64,000 nt of DNA, from positions 992,001 through 1,056,000 of the forward strand of contig CAVXTQ010000007.1 of NCBI GenBank assembly GCA_963764675.1. Reading direction: 5' to 3'. The notes below the pieces were generated by a model that saw only the letters and a program-made list of their open reading frames with translations, was not told the DNA's origin and searched no databases. The position numbers and the translations under genes were made by a program. Origin of the DNA: Acidiferrum sp963764675. GTDB taxonomy: Bacteria > Acidobacteriota > Terriglobia > Acidiferrales > UBA7541. Below, piece after piece: positions 42,625-52,127 of the stretch (the first letter of the stretch is position 1; every line of letters starts with the position of its first letter).

Positions 42625-43344
42625 ATGGACGGCTGGAACTACTTCAATTACTTCACCGAGATTGAAGAATACTTTTGGAAGAAGCGGGGCGCGCACCTGC
42701 TGGTGTCGCCGCTGGACTGGGCCATCATGGAGACTTGGCAAAAGGCGGGAGTGCCGCTGGAAGCGGTCCTGAAAGGAATCGATCGAGCGTTTGAGAGCTA
42801 CGGCAGGTCGCGGCGAGGCGCCGGCAAGCCGTTGAAGAGCCTGGCGTATTGCACGGACGCGGTGCTGGACGCTGCGGAAGAGAGTCAGGAGGCCGCGGCC
42901 GGGAGTGCGCCAAAAAATGGCCGCGCGACAACGGAGCCTTTTTCGCGCGACGAGCTGCGGGCCTATTTCGCGAAGAACGTGGCGCAAGTTGCCAAAGCGG
43001 CCGAAGCGAACAGGGGAGCGCACCGGGCGCTGGTGGAGCGGCTCGCGGAAATTGTGCAATCGTTGGAATCGAGCTTGGTCTTGCTCGATGCTCCAGGTAC
43101 GCTGGACTTGGAAGACCTCGAGCGGCGCCTCACGGTACTGGACGAAAAGATGCAAGCCGCTCTGACCAATCACGCGAGCGACGACGTCATGCTCCGCATC
43201 CGCCGCGAGGTGGACGGGCAACTTGCCGCATACCGCCGTAAGATGAAAACAGAGCAACTGGCGCTGGTCGAACGACAGTACATGCAGAAGCGGCTGCTGG
43301 ACGAGTTTGGATTGCCGCGCCTGAGCCTTTACTATTTTTCCTGA
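42625..43344 (+). CDS. Conserved hypothetical protein, mostly helical
   Basis: A 239-residue soluble protein starting MDGWNYFNYFTEIEEYFWKK. The N-terminal third (SPLDWAIMETWQKAGVPLEAVLKGIDRAFESY) looks like a small helical domain of the kind found in replication-initiation-like accessory proteins; the rest is coiled-coil-like and charged (ELRAYFAKNVAQVAKAAE, RLAEIVQSLESSLVLLD, ending LPRLSLYYF). No catalytic motif is seen. It follows coaX by 16 bp and precedes rlmD, so it is expressed with housekeeping genes. Function not recognised. Confidence 0.75.
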   Translation: MDGWNYFNYFTEIEEYFWKKRGAHLLVSPLDWAIMETWQKAGVPLEAVLKGIDRAFESYGRSRRGAGKPLKSLAYCTDAVLDAAEESQEAAAGSAPKNGRATTEPFSRDELRAYFAKNVAQVAKAAEANRGAHRALVERLAEIVQSLESSLVLLDAPGTLDLEDLERRLTVLDEKMQAALTNHASDDVMLRIRREVDGQLAAYRRKMKTEQLALVERQYMQKRLLDEFGLPRLSLYYFS

Positions 43345-43418
43345 AACACGCACCTTTTCTTTCCACACGAATCATCGACAAGTGGGGGCCGAAATGGGCA
43401 GAATGGAATCGCATATAT

Positions 43419-44726
43419 ATGTCTGATGAGTTAAGATTATCGATCGAGAAGCTTGTGTATGGTGGTGACGGCTTGGCCCACGCCGATGGAAATACCGTTT
43501 TCGTGCCTTACGTTCTGCCGGGTGAAGAGGTGCGCGCGGCGGCGAAGTCCAAGAAGAAGAAAATGGTCTGGACGCAACTGCTCGAGGTAACGTCCAGCGC
43601 CACGGAGCGGATAAAAGCGAAGTGTCCTCACTTTCAGACCTGCGGCGGATGCCATTACCAGCACATCCCGGCGACAGAACAACTCCGCTTGAAGAAGGAG
43701 ATCCTTCGGGAGACGCTGTCTCGGCTGGGCGGAATCTCCTGGGACGGGCCCATTCAGGAGCACTCCGCGGAGCCGTACGGCTATCGCAACCGGGCACAAT
43801 GGGCGCTGCGTGACGCCAAGCCGCGGGCCATCGGATATTTCCTGCCGGAAAGCTCGGTGATCGTGCCGATCGACGAGTGCCCGGTGCTCTCTCCGGCGCT
43901 GGCGAGGACGTTTGAGCAGCTTCAGAACATGACGCGCTCAGGCGTTTTGCCGGAGAAAATTCTGGAAATCGAGGCGTTCGCGGACTCGACGGACACGAAG
44001 ATTGCCTTGAACGTCGCTTTTTCGAAATTTCCCGGCCCCGCCAAGGATCTGGCCACCGCGCTGCAACAGGCGATGCCGCAAATCGACAGCCTTCTCTTGC
44101 TGGATGAGAGCAAGAACAGATTTGAATTGACGGGCCCCGGGTACTTGTTTCACGAGGCAGGGGGATTCCGCTTCCGGGTGAGCCACCTTTCTTTTTTTCA
44201 GGTCAACCGGTTCTTGATCGGCGACTTGTTGCAGACGATGACAGCAGGCGCAAAGGGCGACGTAGCGCTCGATTTGTACGCAGGTGTAGGTTTTTTCACC
44301 CTGCCGCTGGCGCGAACGTTCAGAAAGGTCGTGAGCGTAGACGCCAACCTTGCGGCGACGCGCGATCTGTATGCGAATGCGGAGAGCGCCGGCGTGACGA
44401 TCACCTCGCACAACGAACACGCTGAAGAGTTTCTTCGTAAGACGGACGAAAAGCCGGACTTTGTGTCGCTCGATCCTCCGCGAGCAGGGCTTGGCGTGGA
44501 GACGGCGGCAAAGTTGGCGGCGCTTGGCGCGCCAGAGATCGCTTACCTCTCGTGCGATCCATCGACGTTGGCGCGGGATCTAGCTGTGCTCACGGGTTCG
44601 TCAAAGAAGGCGACGGCGGAAAGCGGGAATGCCATTCGCTATGAGATTTCGGAAATGCACCTGTTCGACCTTTTCCCGCAGACCTTCCATATCGAAACAC
44701 TCGTACGGTTGAGACGCGCTCCATGA
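43419..44726 (+). CDS. rlmD: 23S rRNA (uracil-C5)-methyltransferase, RlmD/RumA family
   Basis: The 435-residue protein has an N-terminal TRAM-like domain (EKLVYGGDGLAHADGNTVFVPY). An Fe-S cluster motif follows (CPHFQTCGGC, C-x5-C-x2-C, about residues 69-78), then the SAM-binding segment LDLYAGVGFFTLPLA and SLDPPRAGL. The catalytic Cys lies in YLSCDPSTLARDL. RlmD-type enzymes make m5U in 23S rRNA; TrmA-like tRNA specificity cannot be excluded. It overlaps comEC by an ATGA junction. Confidence 0.9.
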   Translation: MSDELRLSIEKLVYGGDGLAHADGNTVFVPYVLPGEEVRAAAKSKKKKMVWTQLLEVTSSATERIKAKCPHFQTCGGCHYQHIPATEQLRLKKEILRETLSRLGGISWDGPIQEHSAEPYGYRNRAQWALRDAKPRAIGYFLPESSVIVPIDECPVLSPALARTFEQLQNMTRSGVLPEKILEIEAFADSTDTKIALNVAFSKFPGPAKDLATALQQAMPQIDSLLLLDESKNRFELTGPGYLFHEAGGFRFRVSHLSFFQVNRFLIGDLLQTMTAGAKGDVALDLYAGVGFFTLPLARTFRKVVSVDANLAATRDLYANAESAGVTITSHNEHAEEFLRKTDEKPDFVSLDPPRAGLGVETAAKLAALGAPEIAYLSCDPSTLARDLAVLTGSSKKATAESGNAIRYEISEMHLFDLFPQTFHIETLVRLRRAP

Positions 44727-47422
44727 AGCTTCCGGCCGTCGCGATCGCCGCAGCGTTTGCCTGCGGCATTTTGGCTGGCCTGTATCCACCCGTCGCGAAG
44801 AGCGCGACCGCTCCCGCCTTACTCGCATGGGGTTTTGCGCTGGCAACCTGCCTCGTCATTGCCGGCATTCTGCTAGCGCTGCGGCAGCAGCCTAAGCTTG
44901 GCGCCGCTGCTTCGATCTTGTCCTGGATCTTATTGGGCATCCTCAGCGCGGGCATCGCCCAGCAGCCTCTTTCTCCGAACCACGTCCTCACTTTGTTGGA
45001 TGGAGATCGCCTCAATCTGCATTCACCGTTGCGCTGGCAGGGCCGCTTGCGAGACGAGCCTGCGAAACTGCCATGGGATTACGGCTATGAAATCGAATTG
45101 GCTGGCGTCGAGTATCAAAATGCGCTCCTGCCCGTACAAGGAGGATTGCGGCTGGGCTTCACGCCGCGCGCTGGCGAAGCGGGAGTTCCCGATCTTCACG
45201 CGGGAGACGAGATCGCGGTTTTGACGCAGGCGAAACGTCCGCAAGTGTTTCGAGACGACGGCGCATTTGATCGCCGCGCGTATCTCGCGACGCAAAACAT
45301 CGATCTCATCGCGACGCTTCGTGCGCCGGAGCTGATCGAACGAGTCTCCACGCCGCCCCCGACCGCGGGCACTCTCTTGGCTCACGTGCGGCGGCGTTTG
45401 CGGGATGAGATCGACCGCTTATTCGGCGGAGCAGGGCAAGTCGCTGGAGTGCTTCGCGCGATGCTGCTGGGCGACCGCAACTTCGTCGATCGGGACGAAG
45501 CGACGGATTTTCAGAAGACCGGCGTCTTCCACGTGCTCGTTGTCGCGGGGCTACACGTCGGCGCCCTCGCGGCAGTTTTATTTTGGGCGGGCCGCAAACT
45601 GCGTCTCTCACCAGTGTGGACAATACTTTTTACTCTGACACTGCTGGCGGCGTATGTCGCGGTCGTCGAGCAGCGGCCGCCCGTGCTGCGCGCGGCCCTG
45701 ATGGCCGCGGCGGTGGTGGTCGGAGCATTTTTCTATCGGCGCCTAGATCTGCTGAACTCTGCAGCGCTAGCCGCGTTGCTGCTTTTGGTGGCCCGCCCGC
45801 TGGCGATACGCGACTCCAGTTTTCAACTTACGTTTGTCGCGATTGGCTGCATTGCAGGATTGGCGCTGCCATGGCTGGCGCAGACTGTGCAGCCCTATGC
45901 AAGAGCGATACGGGGATGGCGAGACGTGACGCGCGATGCAGCGCACGAGCCGCGCGCGGCCCAGTTCCGCATCGACGTACGCGCCACCGCCCGGTGGATC
46001 TCCGCTCGCGTGCCGATGCGGCTGGCGAACTCGGCCGAGAGCGCGCTGGCAGGGGGGCTCGCGTTCTCGTTTCGAGTGTGGGAGCTGTTCGTGCTCACCG
46101 TCGTGTTGCAGGTCGGGATGCTCCCACTGATGGCGCGCGACTTCCATCGCATCACACTGGCGGCGCCGCTGGCGAACTTGTTCGCGGTGCCGTTGACAAG
46201 CATTGTCGTGCCCTTGGGCTTTCTCACGTTGGGGAGTGGGCTGCTGTTCCCCACAGTGGGACAAATCCTGGCGCGCCCACTTACGTGGCTAGCGTGGTTG
46301 CTGCTGCACGTGGTGCAGTGGTTTGCGCACTTTCCGCAGTGGACCTATCGAATTCCCGCCCCGCCCGCGTGGCTCGTGACTGTCTTTTTCCTCGTTGCGG
46401 TCCTGCTTACGGCCGCGATTCGCTTTGAACCGCCCTGGCGACGGCGAGTCTGTATTGCACTTTGCGTCGCCTTCGCGACGTGCGCGCTGCTCATTGCGGT
46501 CTTCCCTTTTCCCGCGAAGTGGTCGGCAGGAAAGCTCGAGGTGACCATCCTGGATGTCGGTCAAGGAGACTCGATCTTCGTCGTCTCCCCGCGCGGACGT
46601 ACCCTGCTGATCGACGGAGGAGGCGCATTCGGAGGCTTCCCAGGCCACGAGGAGCACAACGGAACTGATCCGGGCGAAGAAGCCGTGTCGCCGTATCTAT
46701 GGTCGCGCGGATATCAGAAGCTCGATGTAGTTGCCCTAACGCACGCCCATCAGGATCACCTGGGAGGTCTGACCGCGATCCTCAACAATTTTCGTGTAGG
46801 CAAGCTCTGGATCGGGCGTGAAGTGGCTTCGCAGGCGCTCTTGAAGCTGGAAGAATTGGCGCGCGCAAAGAAGATTTTGATCGAGTATGAAATTCGGGGC
46901 CAAAGTTTTGCCTGGGATGGCGCCGAGGGCGAGTTTTTCTGGCCCGCGACTCCTCCGTCCGAAGTCGCGCCCTCGGCGAAAAACAATGACTCTCTCGTGC
47001 TGCGACTACACTACGGCAACCGAACCGTGTTGCTACCGGGTGACGCGGAAAAAGACGCCGAGCGCTCGATTCTCGCCGAACACGAGGAAACGGATTTGCA
47101 GGCGGACATCCTGAAGGTCGGGCATCACGGCAGCAAGAATTCGACGATGCCTGCTTTTTTGGCGGCGGTGCGGCCCCAAACGGCGATCATTTCCGCTGGA
47201 GAAGAAAATCCTTATGGGCATCCCAGCCCGGCATTACTCGAGCGGCTGGAAGGAGCCGGGATACGCATCCTGCGGACCGACCGCAACGGAGCGGTGCATG
47301 TGCTAACGGACGGCGAGCGGGTGGAAATTACGTGCTTCGTCGCATGCGCGGAACCCGCCGCGAGCGAAGCGTCACGGCAAGCGGAAGCGCCAAATCACGA
47401 CAAGAAGAACGAGCAGCAGTAA
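44723..47422 (+). CDS. comEC: ComEC/Rec2-family DNA uptake channel
   Basis: An 899-residue membrane protein: N-terminal helices and DUF4131 region, a competence domain with GDRNFVDRDEATDFQKTGVFHVL and VVAGLHVGALAAVLFW (GLHV motif), many helices (about 240-560), and a C-terminal metallo-beta-lactamase domain with ILDVGQGDSIFVVSP and THAHQDHLGG. This is the full-length architecture for the inner-membrane channel that takes up single-stranded DNA in natural transformation. The MBL part may act as a nuclease. The 3' end overlaps the convergent ICMT-like gene by 51 bp. Confidence 0.93.
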   Translation: MKLPAVAIAAAFACGILAGLYPPVAKSATAPALLAWGFALATCLVIAGILLALRQQPKLGAAASILSWILLGILSAGIAQQPLSPNHVLTLLDGDRLNLHSPLRWQGRLRDEPAKLPWDYGYEIELAGVEYQNALLPVQGGLRLGFTPRAGEAGVPDLHAGDEIAVLTQAKRPQVFRDDGAFDRRAYLATQNIDLIATLRAPELIERVSTPPPTAGTLLAHVRRRLRDEIDRLFGGAGQVAGVLRAMLLGDRNFVDRDEATDFQKTGVFHVLVVAGLHVGALAAVLFWAGRKLRLSPVWTILFTLTLLAAYVAVVEQRPPVLRAALMAAAVVVGAFFYRRLDLLNSAALAALLLLVARPLAIRDSSFQLTFVAIGCIAGLALPWLAQTVQPYARAIRGWRDVTRDAAHEPRAAQFRIDVRATARWISARVPMRLANSAESALAGGLAFSFRVWELFVLTVVLQVGMLPLMARDFHRITLAAPLANLFAVPLTSIVVPLGFLTLGSGLLFPTVGQILARPLTWLAWLLLHVVQWFAHFPQWTYRIPAPPAWLVTVFFLVAVLLTAAIRFEPPWRRRVCIALCVAFATCALLIAVFPFPAKWSAGKLEVTILDVGQGDSIFVVSPRGRTLLIDGGGAFGGFPGHEEHNGTDPGEEAVSPYLWSRGYQKLDVVALTHAHQDHLGGLTAILNNFRVGKLWIGREVASQALLKLEELARAKKILIEYEIRGQSFAWDGAEGEFFWPATPPSEVAPSAKNNDSLVLRLHYGNRTVLLPGDAEKDAERSILAEHEETDLQADILKVGHHGSKNSTMPAFLAAVRPQTAIISAGEENPYGHPSPALLERLEGAGIRILRTDRNGAVHVLTDGERVEITCFVACAEPAASEASRQAEAPNHDKKNEQQ

Positions 47423-47926
47423 AAATCCGATGGCAGCGCGATACTCGCGGTTTTTCTTGTACTGCGCAAACGAGAACGACCCGGCCGCGCCCGAAGCCAG
47501 CTTTGCCGCCGTCAAACGGGGAAAGAAGAGCGGCACGGCCCGCGCGTAGTCGTCAAACGCGTCGCGATGCTGATGATGTAGCTCCTGCTCCTCGCGCCGC
47601 ATGACAATCGAATAGAAGAGAGCAAAATAAGCGCACAGCACCGCCGCCGAAATCCACGACCACGTGGCGACCGCAACGCCGAGAGTAAGGATGGCGCTGC
47701 CGAAATAAAGCGGATTGCGCGTGTGAGCGTAAGGACCCGTCACCGTAAGCACTTCCTGCTTGTGCAGGTGGCCGGCCGCCAGCGCGCGCACCAGGAGTCC
47801 AACTGCGCCGGTCAGAGCGCCGGCCAGAATGCTGCGCGGCGTTGGCCGAGCAAGCGCCATAACAACAATGGCGAGGGGATAGCCCAGGCGTACGCGCCAG
47901 CGTGTAAAAAACGGCGTCGTCTTCAC
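47372..47926 (-). CDS. Isoprenylcysteine carboxyl methyltransferase-family membrane protein
   Basis: A 184-residue protein with four or five hydrophobic helices and the ICMT/PEMT signature TGPYAHTRNPLYFGSAIL, followed by REEQELHHQH and DDYARAVPLFFPRL. Bacterial members methylate lipids or small molecules using SAM in the membrane. Its ATG overlaps the stop of the heptosyltransferase gene (ATGA), placing it at the end of the LPS-core operon. A role in modifying a lipid A or core component is an inference from that position only. Confidence 0.82.
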   Translation of the reverse strand: MKTTPFFTRWRVRLGYPLAIVVMALARPTPRSILAGALTGAVGLLVRALAAGHLHKQEVLTVTGPYAHTRNPLYFGSAILTLGVAVATWSWISAAVLCAYFALFYSIVMRREEQELHHQHRDAFDDYARAVPLFFPRLTAAKLASGAAGSFSFAQYKKNREYRAAIGFLLLLVLLVVIWRFRLP

Positions 47927-48975
47927 GCGGTGGCACCGATGCGACTGCGGAGGGCCTCGAAGACCGAGGGTACGTCAATCGCGAGCATAGATGGGTCGGT
48001 CCGATCGTTGCGCGTGTGCGTCGTCACGGTATTGGCGGCGCGTAAGACAATATCATCGCCGGCCGGACTGGCGGCCCGGCTATCTCCCCCACCGCTGGCG
48101 CGCCGAATCACGTGATAGGGCCCGTTGCGCGCCGGATCCGTCGGCCCGAAAAGAGCGACGGCAGGCGTGCCAAGACCTATCGCGAGGTGCAGCGGTCCGG
48201 TGTCGCCGCCCACGATGCACGCGGCGCGGCGCAGCAAAGCCATCAGCGGGCCCAGTTCACCGTTGTAAAGCAAGGGATCCGCATTGCCACTAGCGGCGCG
48301 GACCGCAGTTGCCAAATCGTCTTCGCCGGGGCCGTAGTTTACGACGCAGCGCAGCCCCAAGGAGTTGCGCACCTGCAAGCAAAGTGCGCCGAACCGCTCG
48401 GCGGGCCAGCACTTCGAGCGCCAGCCTCCGCCCGGGCTCAAAACGATGTAGCGACCGATGCCGGAGCTCTGCAGTTGACCCCGGACGGCTGCTTCATCGT
48501 TCGCCAAAACACGCAGGCAAAACGGCGCCGTGATTCCCCGCGCTTCCGCGCGTTGAGACAGTTCTCCGTTCTGGTCCGCGATGTGAATCGTGGCGGCCTT
48601 CACACGCTCTGTGTAGAGCAACGGCACACCCGTCTCGCGAATCGTGTGCGAAGAGAATCCGATTCGTCTTTTCACACCGCCAAAGAAAGGCAACGCTGCG
48701 GACTTCCACAGCCCCTGATAGTCGATGGCAGCGTCCCAGCGCGCCTGCCGCACCCCGCGGATAGCTTCACGCAGCGAAGGCAGCGAGCGCGTCTCGATGT
48801 TGCGCACTTCCGACGCGAGACCGCAGCTTTCCACCAGAAATCGCCAGCGCGGGTGGGTAAGCCATACGATTTCAGCCGCAGGAAACGTTTCGCGCAGAAC
48901 CGCCACCGCGGGAAAGGTGTGCACGATGTCGCCAAGAGAGCCCAGTCGTAGAACCAGGAAGCGCGGCTCAGGCAT
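47923..48975 (-). CDS. ADP-heptose:LPS heptosyltransferase (WaaC/RfaF family)
   Basis: With ATG 48975 the 350-residue glycosyltransferase family 9 enzyme starts EPRFLVLRLGSLGDIVHTFPA. It has LSPGGGWRSKCWPAERFGAL and CIVGGDTGPLHLAIGLGTPAVALFGPTDP, the GT9 donor-binding motif. It should add L-glycero-D-manno-heptose to the Kdo-lipid A inner core at the inner membrane. As the second GT9 gene in the operon it is the likely heptosyltransferase I (WaaC) counterpart. A Ser/Asp-rich insertion near residues 300-325 is unusual. The longer upstream frame is antisense shadow and was dropped. Confidence 0.9.
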   Translation of the reverse strand: MPEPRFLVLRLGSLGDIVHTFPAVAVLRETFPAAEIVWLTHPRWRFLVESCGLASEVRNIETRSLPSLREAIRGVRQARWDAAIDYQGLWKSAALPFFGGVKRRIGFSSHTIRETGVPLLYTERVKAATIHIADQNGELSQRAEARGITAPFCLRVLANDEAAVRGQLQSSGIGRYIVLSPGGGWRSKCWPAERFGALCLQVRNSLGLRCVVNYGPGEDDLATAVRAASGNADPLLYNGELGPLMALLRRAACIVGGDTGPLHLAIGLGTPAVALFGPTDPARNGPYHVIRRASGGGDSRAASPAGDDIVLRAANTVTTHTRNDRTDPSMLAIDVPSVFEALRSRIGATA

Positions 48976-49459
48976 GCGGCGCCTTGCGAACCGACGCGAT
49001 GAAATCGCGCGTCGAGTGGTCCTTCGGATCGCCGACGATGGCCACGCGAATGCCGAGACGCGCAGCCGTAGCGCGCTCCGGCACGGTCTCCGCGGTGTAG
49101 TCCGTGCCTTTGGCGTGCACGTCGGGGCGCAGAAATTCCAGCAACGCCTCGACGTTGGGCTCGCTGAATAACACCACGCGATCGACCGGGCGAAGAGCGG
49201 CAACGAGTTCCGCACGCGCGAGTTCCGGAAGGATGGGCCGGCCAGGACCCTTCAACGCGCAGACGCTTGAGTCCGTGTTGACGGCGACTATCAGGATGTC
49301 GCCCTCGCGGCGCGCCCCTTCCAGATACCGGACGTGGCCGACGTGCAGCGTGTCAAAGCAACCATTCGCGAAGACTACGCGCTCTCCACGCCGCTTATGT
49401 TCGGAGATGAGCTCGCGCAGACGCTCGCGGGAAACGATCTTGGATGCGGAGCGGCGCAT
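48968..49459 (-). CDS. rfaE2: D-glycero-beta-D-manno-heptose 1-phosphate adenylyltransferase (HldE C-terminal part)
   Basis: A 163-residue nucleotidyltransferase with VVFANGCFDTLHVGHVRYL (HxGH motif), EGDILIVAVNTDSSV, DVHAKGTDYTAETVPE and the conserved VGDPKDHSTRDFI end. It forms ADP-heptose from heptose 1-phosphate. In E. coli this is fused to the kinase as HldE; here it is a separate gene just after the kinase. ATG 49459 lies 4 bp after the kinase stop; a GTG at 49489 is possible. It overlaps the heptosyltransferase gene by 8 bp. Confidence 0.93.
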   Translation of the reverse strand: MRRSASKIVSRERLRELISEHKRRGERVVFANGCFDTLHVGHVRYLEGARREGDILIVAVNTDSSVCALKGPGRPILPELARAELVAALRPVDRVVLFSEPNVEALLEFLRPDVHAKGTDYTAETVPERATAARLGIRVAIVGDPKDHSTRDFIASVRKAPHA

Positions 49460-49463
49460 GCGG

Positions 49464-50522
49464 TCAGGAGCCCGTACCGGCAGCCTCACGGCGAATGCCT
49501 TCGAGGAGTTCCTCGCGCGAAACAGTGGCGGTGCCCCGCTTCATCACGACGAGGCCGCCCGCGATATTCGCGATGTGCGTCGCCTCCAGAGGTGACGCAC
49601 CCGACGCCAGCGCCAGCGTGTACGCCGCAAGCACCGTATCTCCGGCTCCGGTGACGTCCACCGCCTGGTTGCTGCCGTGGATGGGAATGCGCAATAACCG
49701 GCCCCCCGGCTCGAAGAGCGCCATGCCGTCGCGGCCCCGAGTGACGAGCAGCGAGCGCAGCTTCATCGCCGAAAGCGTCTCACGGCCGCAGCGCTCGAGC
49801 TCTTCCAGGTTTTGGCCAATCGATGTGTGATGAAGCGCTTCCAGCTCGGCTTCGTTGGGCGTCGCCGACGTGATGCCTGCCTTCGCGTATGCCGCCAGTT
49901 GGTAGCGCGCATCGAGGGTGACCGGCAACGTCCTTCGCTTCATGGTCGTCTGACGGACTAGTTCCGGCGTGGCAATCCCGAAGCCGTAGTCAGAAACCGC
50001 AAGCGCATCCGCGGAGCGCAACTTCGCGTGCAGCAGCTTCTCGATTTTCTTGCGAACCGCTGGCGCGAGCGGCGCTTGAGGTTCGCGGTCAACCCGAAGG
50101 ACTTGCTGCCCGACGGTGTGCGCCCAGCCCGCAAGAAAGCGCGTCTTCGTGGGCGTGGTCCACTCCTTGACGCGGATGACCCCCGAAACATCGACGTGCT
50201 TCTCTTTGAAATGAGCGATCAGCGCATCACCCGCAGGGTCGTGGCCCACGGCGGTGATCGGAAGCACCCGCGCCCCCAGGGCGGCGAGATTGTTCGCGGC
50301 ATTCGCGCCGCCGCCGGGAACCAATTGCGTTTCTCGATGCCGCAGGATCAAGACCGGCGCCTCGCGAGAAACCCGCGAGATCTCGCCAAACTGAAACTCA
50401 TCGGCGACAAAGTCGCCGAGAAGCGCGACCGTCTTCGTCGAGAACTGCTCGACGTACTCGGCAAGCGCGAGAAGGTCGACGGAGCTCGATCCTTCCGCCT
50501 TCTGCGCGCGCGAACCCTTCAT
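49464..50522 (-). CDS. rfaE1: D-glycero-beta-D-manno-heptose-7-phosphate kinase (HldE N-terminal part)
   Basis: A 352-residue PfkB/ribokinase-fold kinase: VALLGDFVADEFQFGEISRVSREAPV, PGGGANAANNLAALG, ATPNEAELEAL and the catalytic VDVTGAGDTVLAAYTLALASG. It phosphorylates D-glycero-D-manno-heptose 7-phosphate at C1. The ATG overlaps the gmhB stop (ATGA). The separate kinase and cytidylyl-type domains show the split form of HldE common outside enterobacteria. Confidence 0.93.
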   Translation of the reverse strand: MKGSRAQKAEGSSSVDLLALAEYVEQFSTKTVALLGDFVADEFQFGEISRVSREAPVLILRHRETQLVPGGGANAANNLAALGARVLPITAVGHDPAGDALIAHFKEKHVDVSGVIRVKEWTTPTKTRFLAGWAHTVGQQVLRVDREPQAPLAPAVRKKIEKLLHAKLRSADALAVSDYGFGIATPELVRQTTMKRRTLPVTLDARYQLAAYAKAGITSATPNEAELEALHHTSIGQNLEELERCGRETLSAMKLRSLLVTRGRDGMALFEPGGRLLRIPIHGSNQAVDVTGAGDTVLAAYTLALASGASPLEATHIANIAGGLVVMKRGTATVSREELLEGIRREAAGTGS

Positions 50523-51088
50523 TTGCTCTCCCTCAGAATCCAGTCGACGGCCGCCGCAAGATCATCGGCGACAAAGTCCGGCGGCACGGGCCATCCTGCC
50601 GCGTGCGAAGCAATCTCACCCGCGCCATATCCGGTGCGAACGAGGATACCGCGCGAGCCAACTCCGTGCGCTAGTTCCACGTCTCTATAGCGATCCCCAA
50701 CAACGAACGAGCGGCCTAGCTCGAGGCCATGCTCGCGGGCCGCACGTTGCAGCAATCCGGGCTTCGGCTTCCTGCACTCGCACTCATCCTCGGAGGTGTG
50801 CGGGCAGTAGTAAATGCCATCGACATGCGCACCAGCTGCGGCGAGTTGCTGTGTCATCAACTCGTGAACGGTATGCACCAACGATTCCGGGAAGATTCCC
50901 CGGCCGACCCCCGACTGATTGGTCACGACGACAACCGGCAGCCGGACGTCGTTGAGTCGTCGAATGGCAGCCGCGGCAGACGCAAACATACGAAAACGGC
51001 TGGCATCATTCAAGTAGCCGACTTCTTCGCAGATGGTCCCGTCGCGGTCGAGAAAAACCGCGGAGCGCAGGGGCGTCGAGTTAGGCAG
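50519..51088 (-). CDS. gmhB: D,D-heptose 1,7-bisphosphate phosphatase, probable CTG start
   Basis: The HAD phosphatase is recognised by FLDRDGTICEEVGYLNDASR (DxD nucleophile), VVVVTNQSGVGRG, the zinc loop YYCPHTSEDECECRKPKPG and VGDRYRDVELA. The catalytic FLDRDGT lies upstream of the first canonical start (TTG 51013). In that frame no ATG, GTG or TTG is available before it, but CTG 51088-51086 has GGAGGTG just upstream and gives MPNSTPLRSAVFLDRDGT with Asp14 and Asp16. Starting there the product has 189 residues, the usual GmhB length, and overlaps waaF by 8 bp as its neighbours do. A base-call error in a normal start codon is the alternative. Confidence 0.85.
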   Translation of the reverse strand: MPNSTPLRSAVFLDRDGTICEEVGYLNDASRFRMFASAAAAIRRLNDVRLPVVVVTNQSGVGRGIFPESLVHTVHELMTQQLAAAGAHVDGIYYCPHTSEDECECRKPKPGLLQRAAREHGLELGRSFVVGDRYRDVELAHGVGSRGILVRTGYGAGEIASHAAGWPVPPDFVADDLAAAVDWILRESK

Positions 51089-52127
51089 GCCGCACCTCCA
51101 CCGCAGCCAGCCACGAACGCGCCGCGGCCTCCACCGCGTCCGGGGCGACCCGCGTCATACACCGGTGATCGGTGGGACACCGGCGCAGAAAACATGGGCT
51201 GCAGTACGGCTTCTCCTGCACGATCGTGCAGCGCGGAGTGACCGGCGCTGTGCCAAAAGGATCGGTAGGACCGAAAACGGCGACCACCGGCAACCCGACC
51301 GCAGCCGCAACGTGCATAGCGCCAGAATCGTTGCCCAGGAACAACTGGCACTGCGAAAGCAACGCCGGCAGATCGGCAATGGAGGTCGTACCCGTAAGGT
51401 CGATCGCTCGCCGCCGCATTGCCTCGGTAATGGCGGACGACACCGCCTTTTCCGCCGCCGTGCCGAACAAGATCACGTCGGCATCGAATTCGTCGATCAA
51501 CCGGTCGGCAACCGCTGCGAAGCGCTCGGGTGGCCAGCATTTCGCCGAGCCGTAAGATGCCCCGGCGCCGACCGCAACGCGCAATGCTTTCGGCCGTGAC
51601 CCAGCAGCCAGCAGGCACTCCGCGGCTCGCTGCTTGGATTGCGACGGGAGTTTCAGTGAAATCGAGCTTTCTCCGTTCAGAGTGTCGAGCCATCCAGCCC
51701 GCCGCAACAACTCCAAGTAATAAAACTGCTCGTGCTCCGGTATTTCCCCCGCTCTCGGAACGCGCACAGCCTTCGTCAGCAACACGCTTCGCCCATCGCG
51801 GGCATAGCCGATCCGCTGCGGAATGCCCGCACGCCAAGCCAGCCACGCCGCATCAAACGCATTCTGCAAGAGTAGCGCAGCATCAAACTTCTGCGCGCGA
51901 AGCTCGCCGGCAAGACGTTCGCGGCCAGCGAAGCCCGCGTGTTCGCCGCGCGGATCATAGGCAATCAGCCGATCGCAAATATCCTGTTCGCGATAAATGT
52001 CCGCGACATACGGCCGGGCGAGCACCGCGATCTCCGCGTCAGCAAACCGTTCGCGAACCGCGCGCAACGCAGGCAGCGCCATGATGGCATCCCCGACCCA
52101 GTTCGTCGCCCGCACCAGAATCTTCAC
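51081..52127 (-). CDS. waaF: Lipopolysaccharide heptosyltransferase II
   Basis: The 348-residue GT9 enzyme starts MKILVRATNWVGDAIMALPAL, the WaaF/RfaF N-terminus, and carries VGAGASYGSAKCWPPERFA and LFLGNDSGAMHVAAAVGLPVVAVFGPTDP. A Cys-rich tail (PYCSPCFLRRCPTDHRCMT) is typical of WaaF. It adds the second heptose to the inner core. It overlaps lpxK by 4 bp and gmhB by 8 bp. Confidence 0.94.
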   Translation of the reverse strand: MKILVRATNWVGDAIMALPALRAVRERFADAEIAVLARPYVADIYREQDICDRLIAYDPRGEHAGFAGRERLAGELRAQKFDAALLLQNAFDAAWLAWRAGIPQRIGYARDGRSVLLTKAVRVPRAGEIPEHEQFYYLELLRRAGWLDTLNGESSISLKLPSQSKQRAAECLLAAGSRPKALRVAVGAGASYGSAKCWPPERFAAVADRLIDEFDADVILFGTAAEKAVSSAITEAMRRRAIDLTGTTSIADLPALLSQCQLFLGNDSGAMHVAAAVGLPVVAVFGPTDPFGTAPVTPRCTIVQEKPYCSPCFLRRCPTDHRCMTRVAPDAVEAAARSWLAAVEVRPA

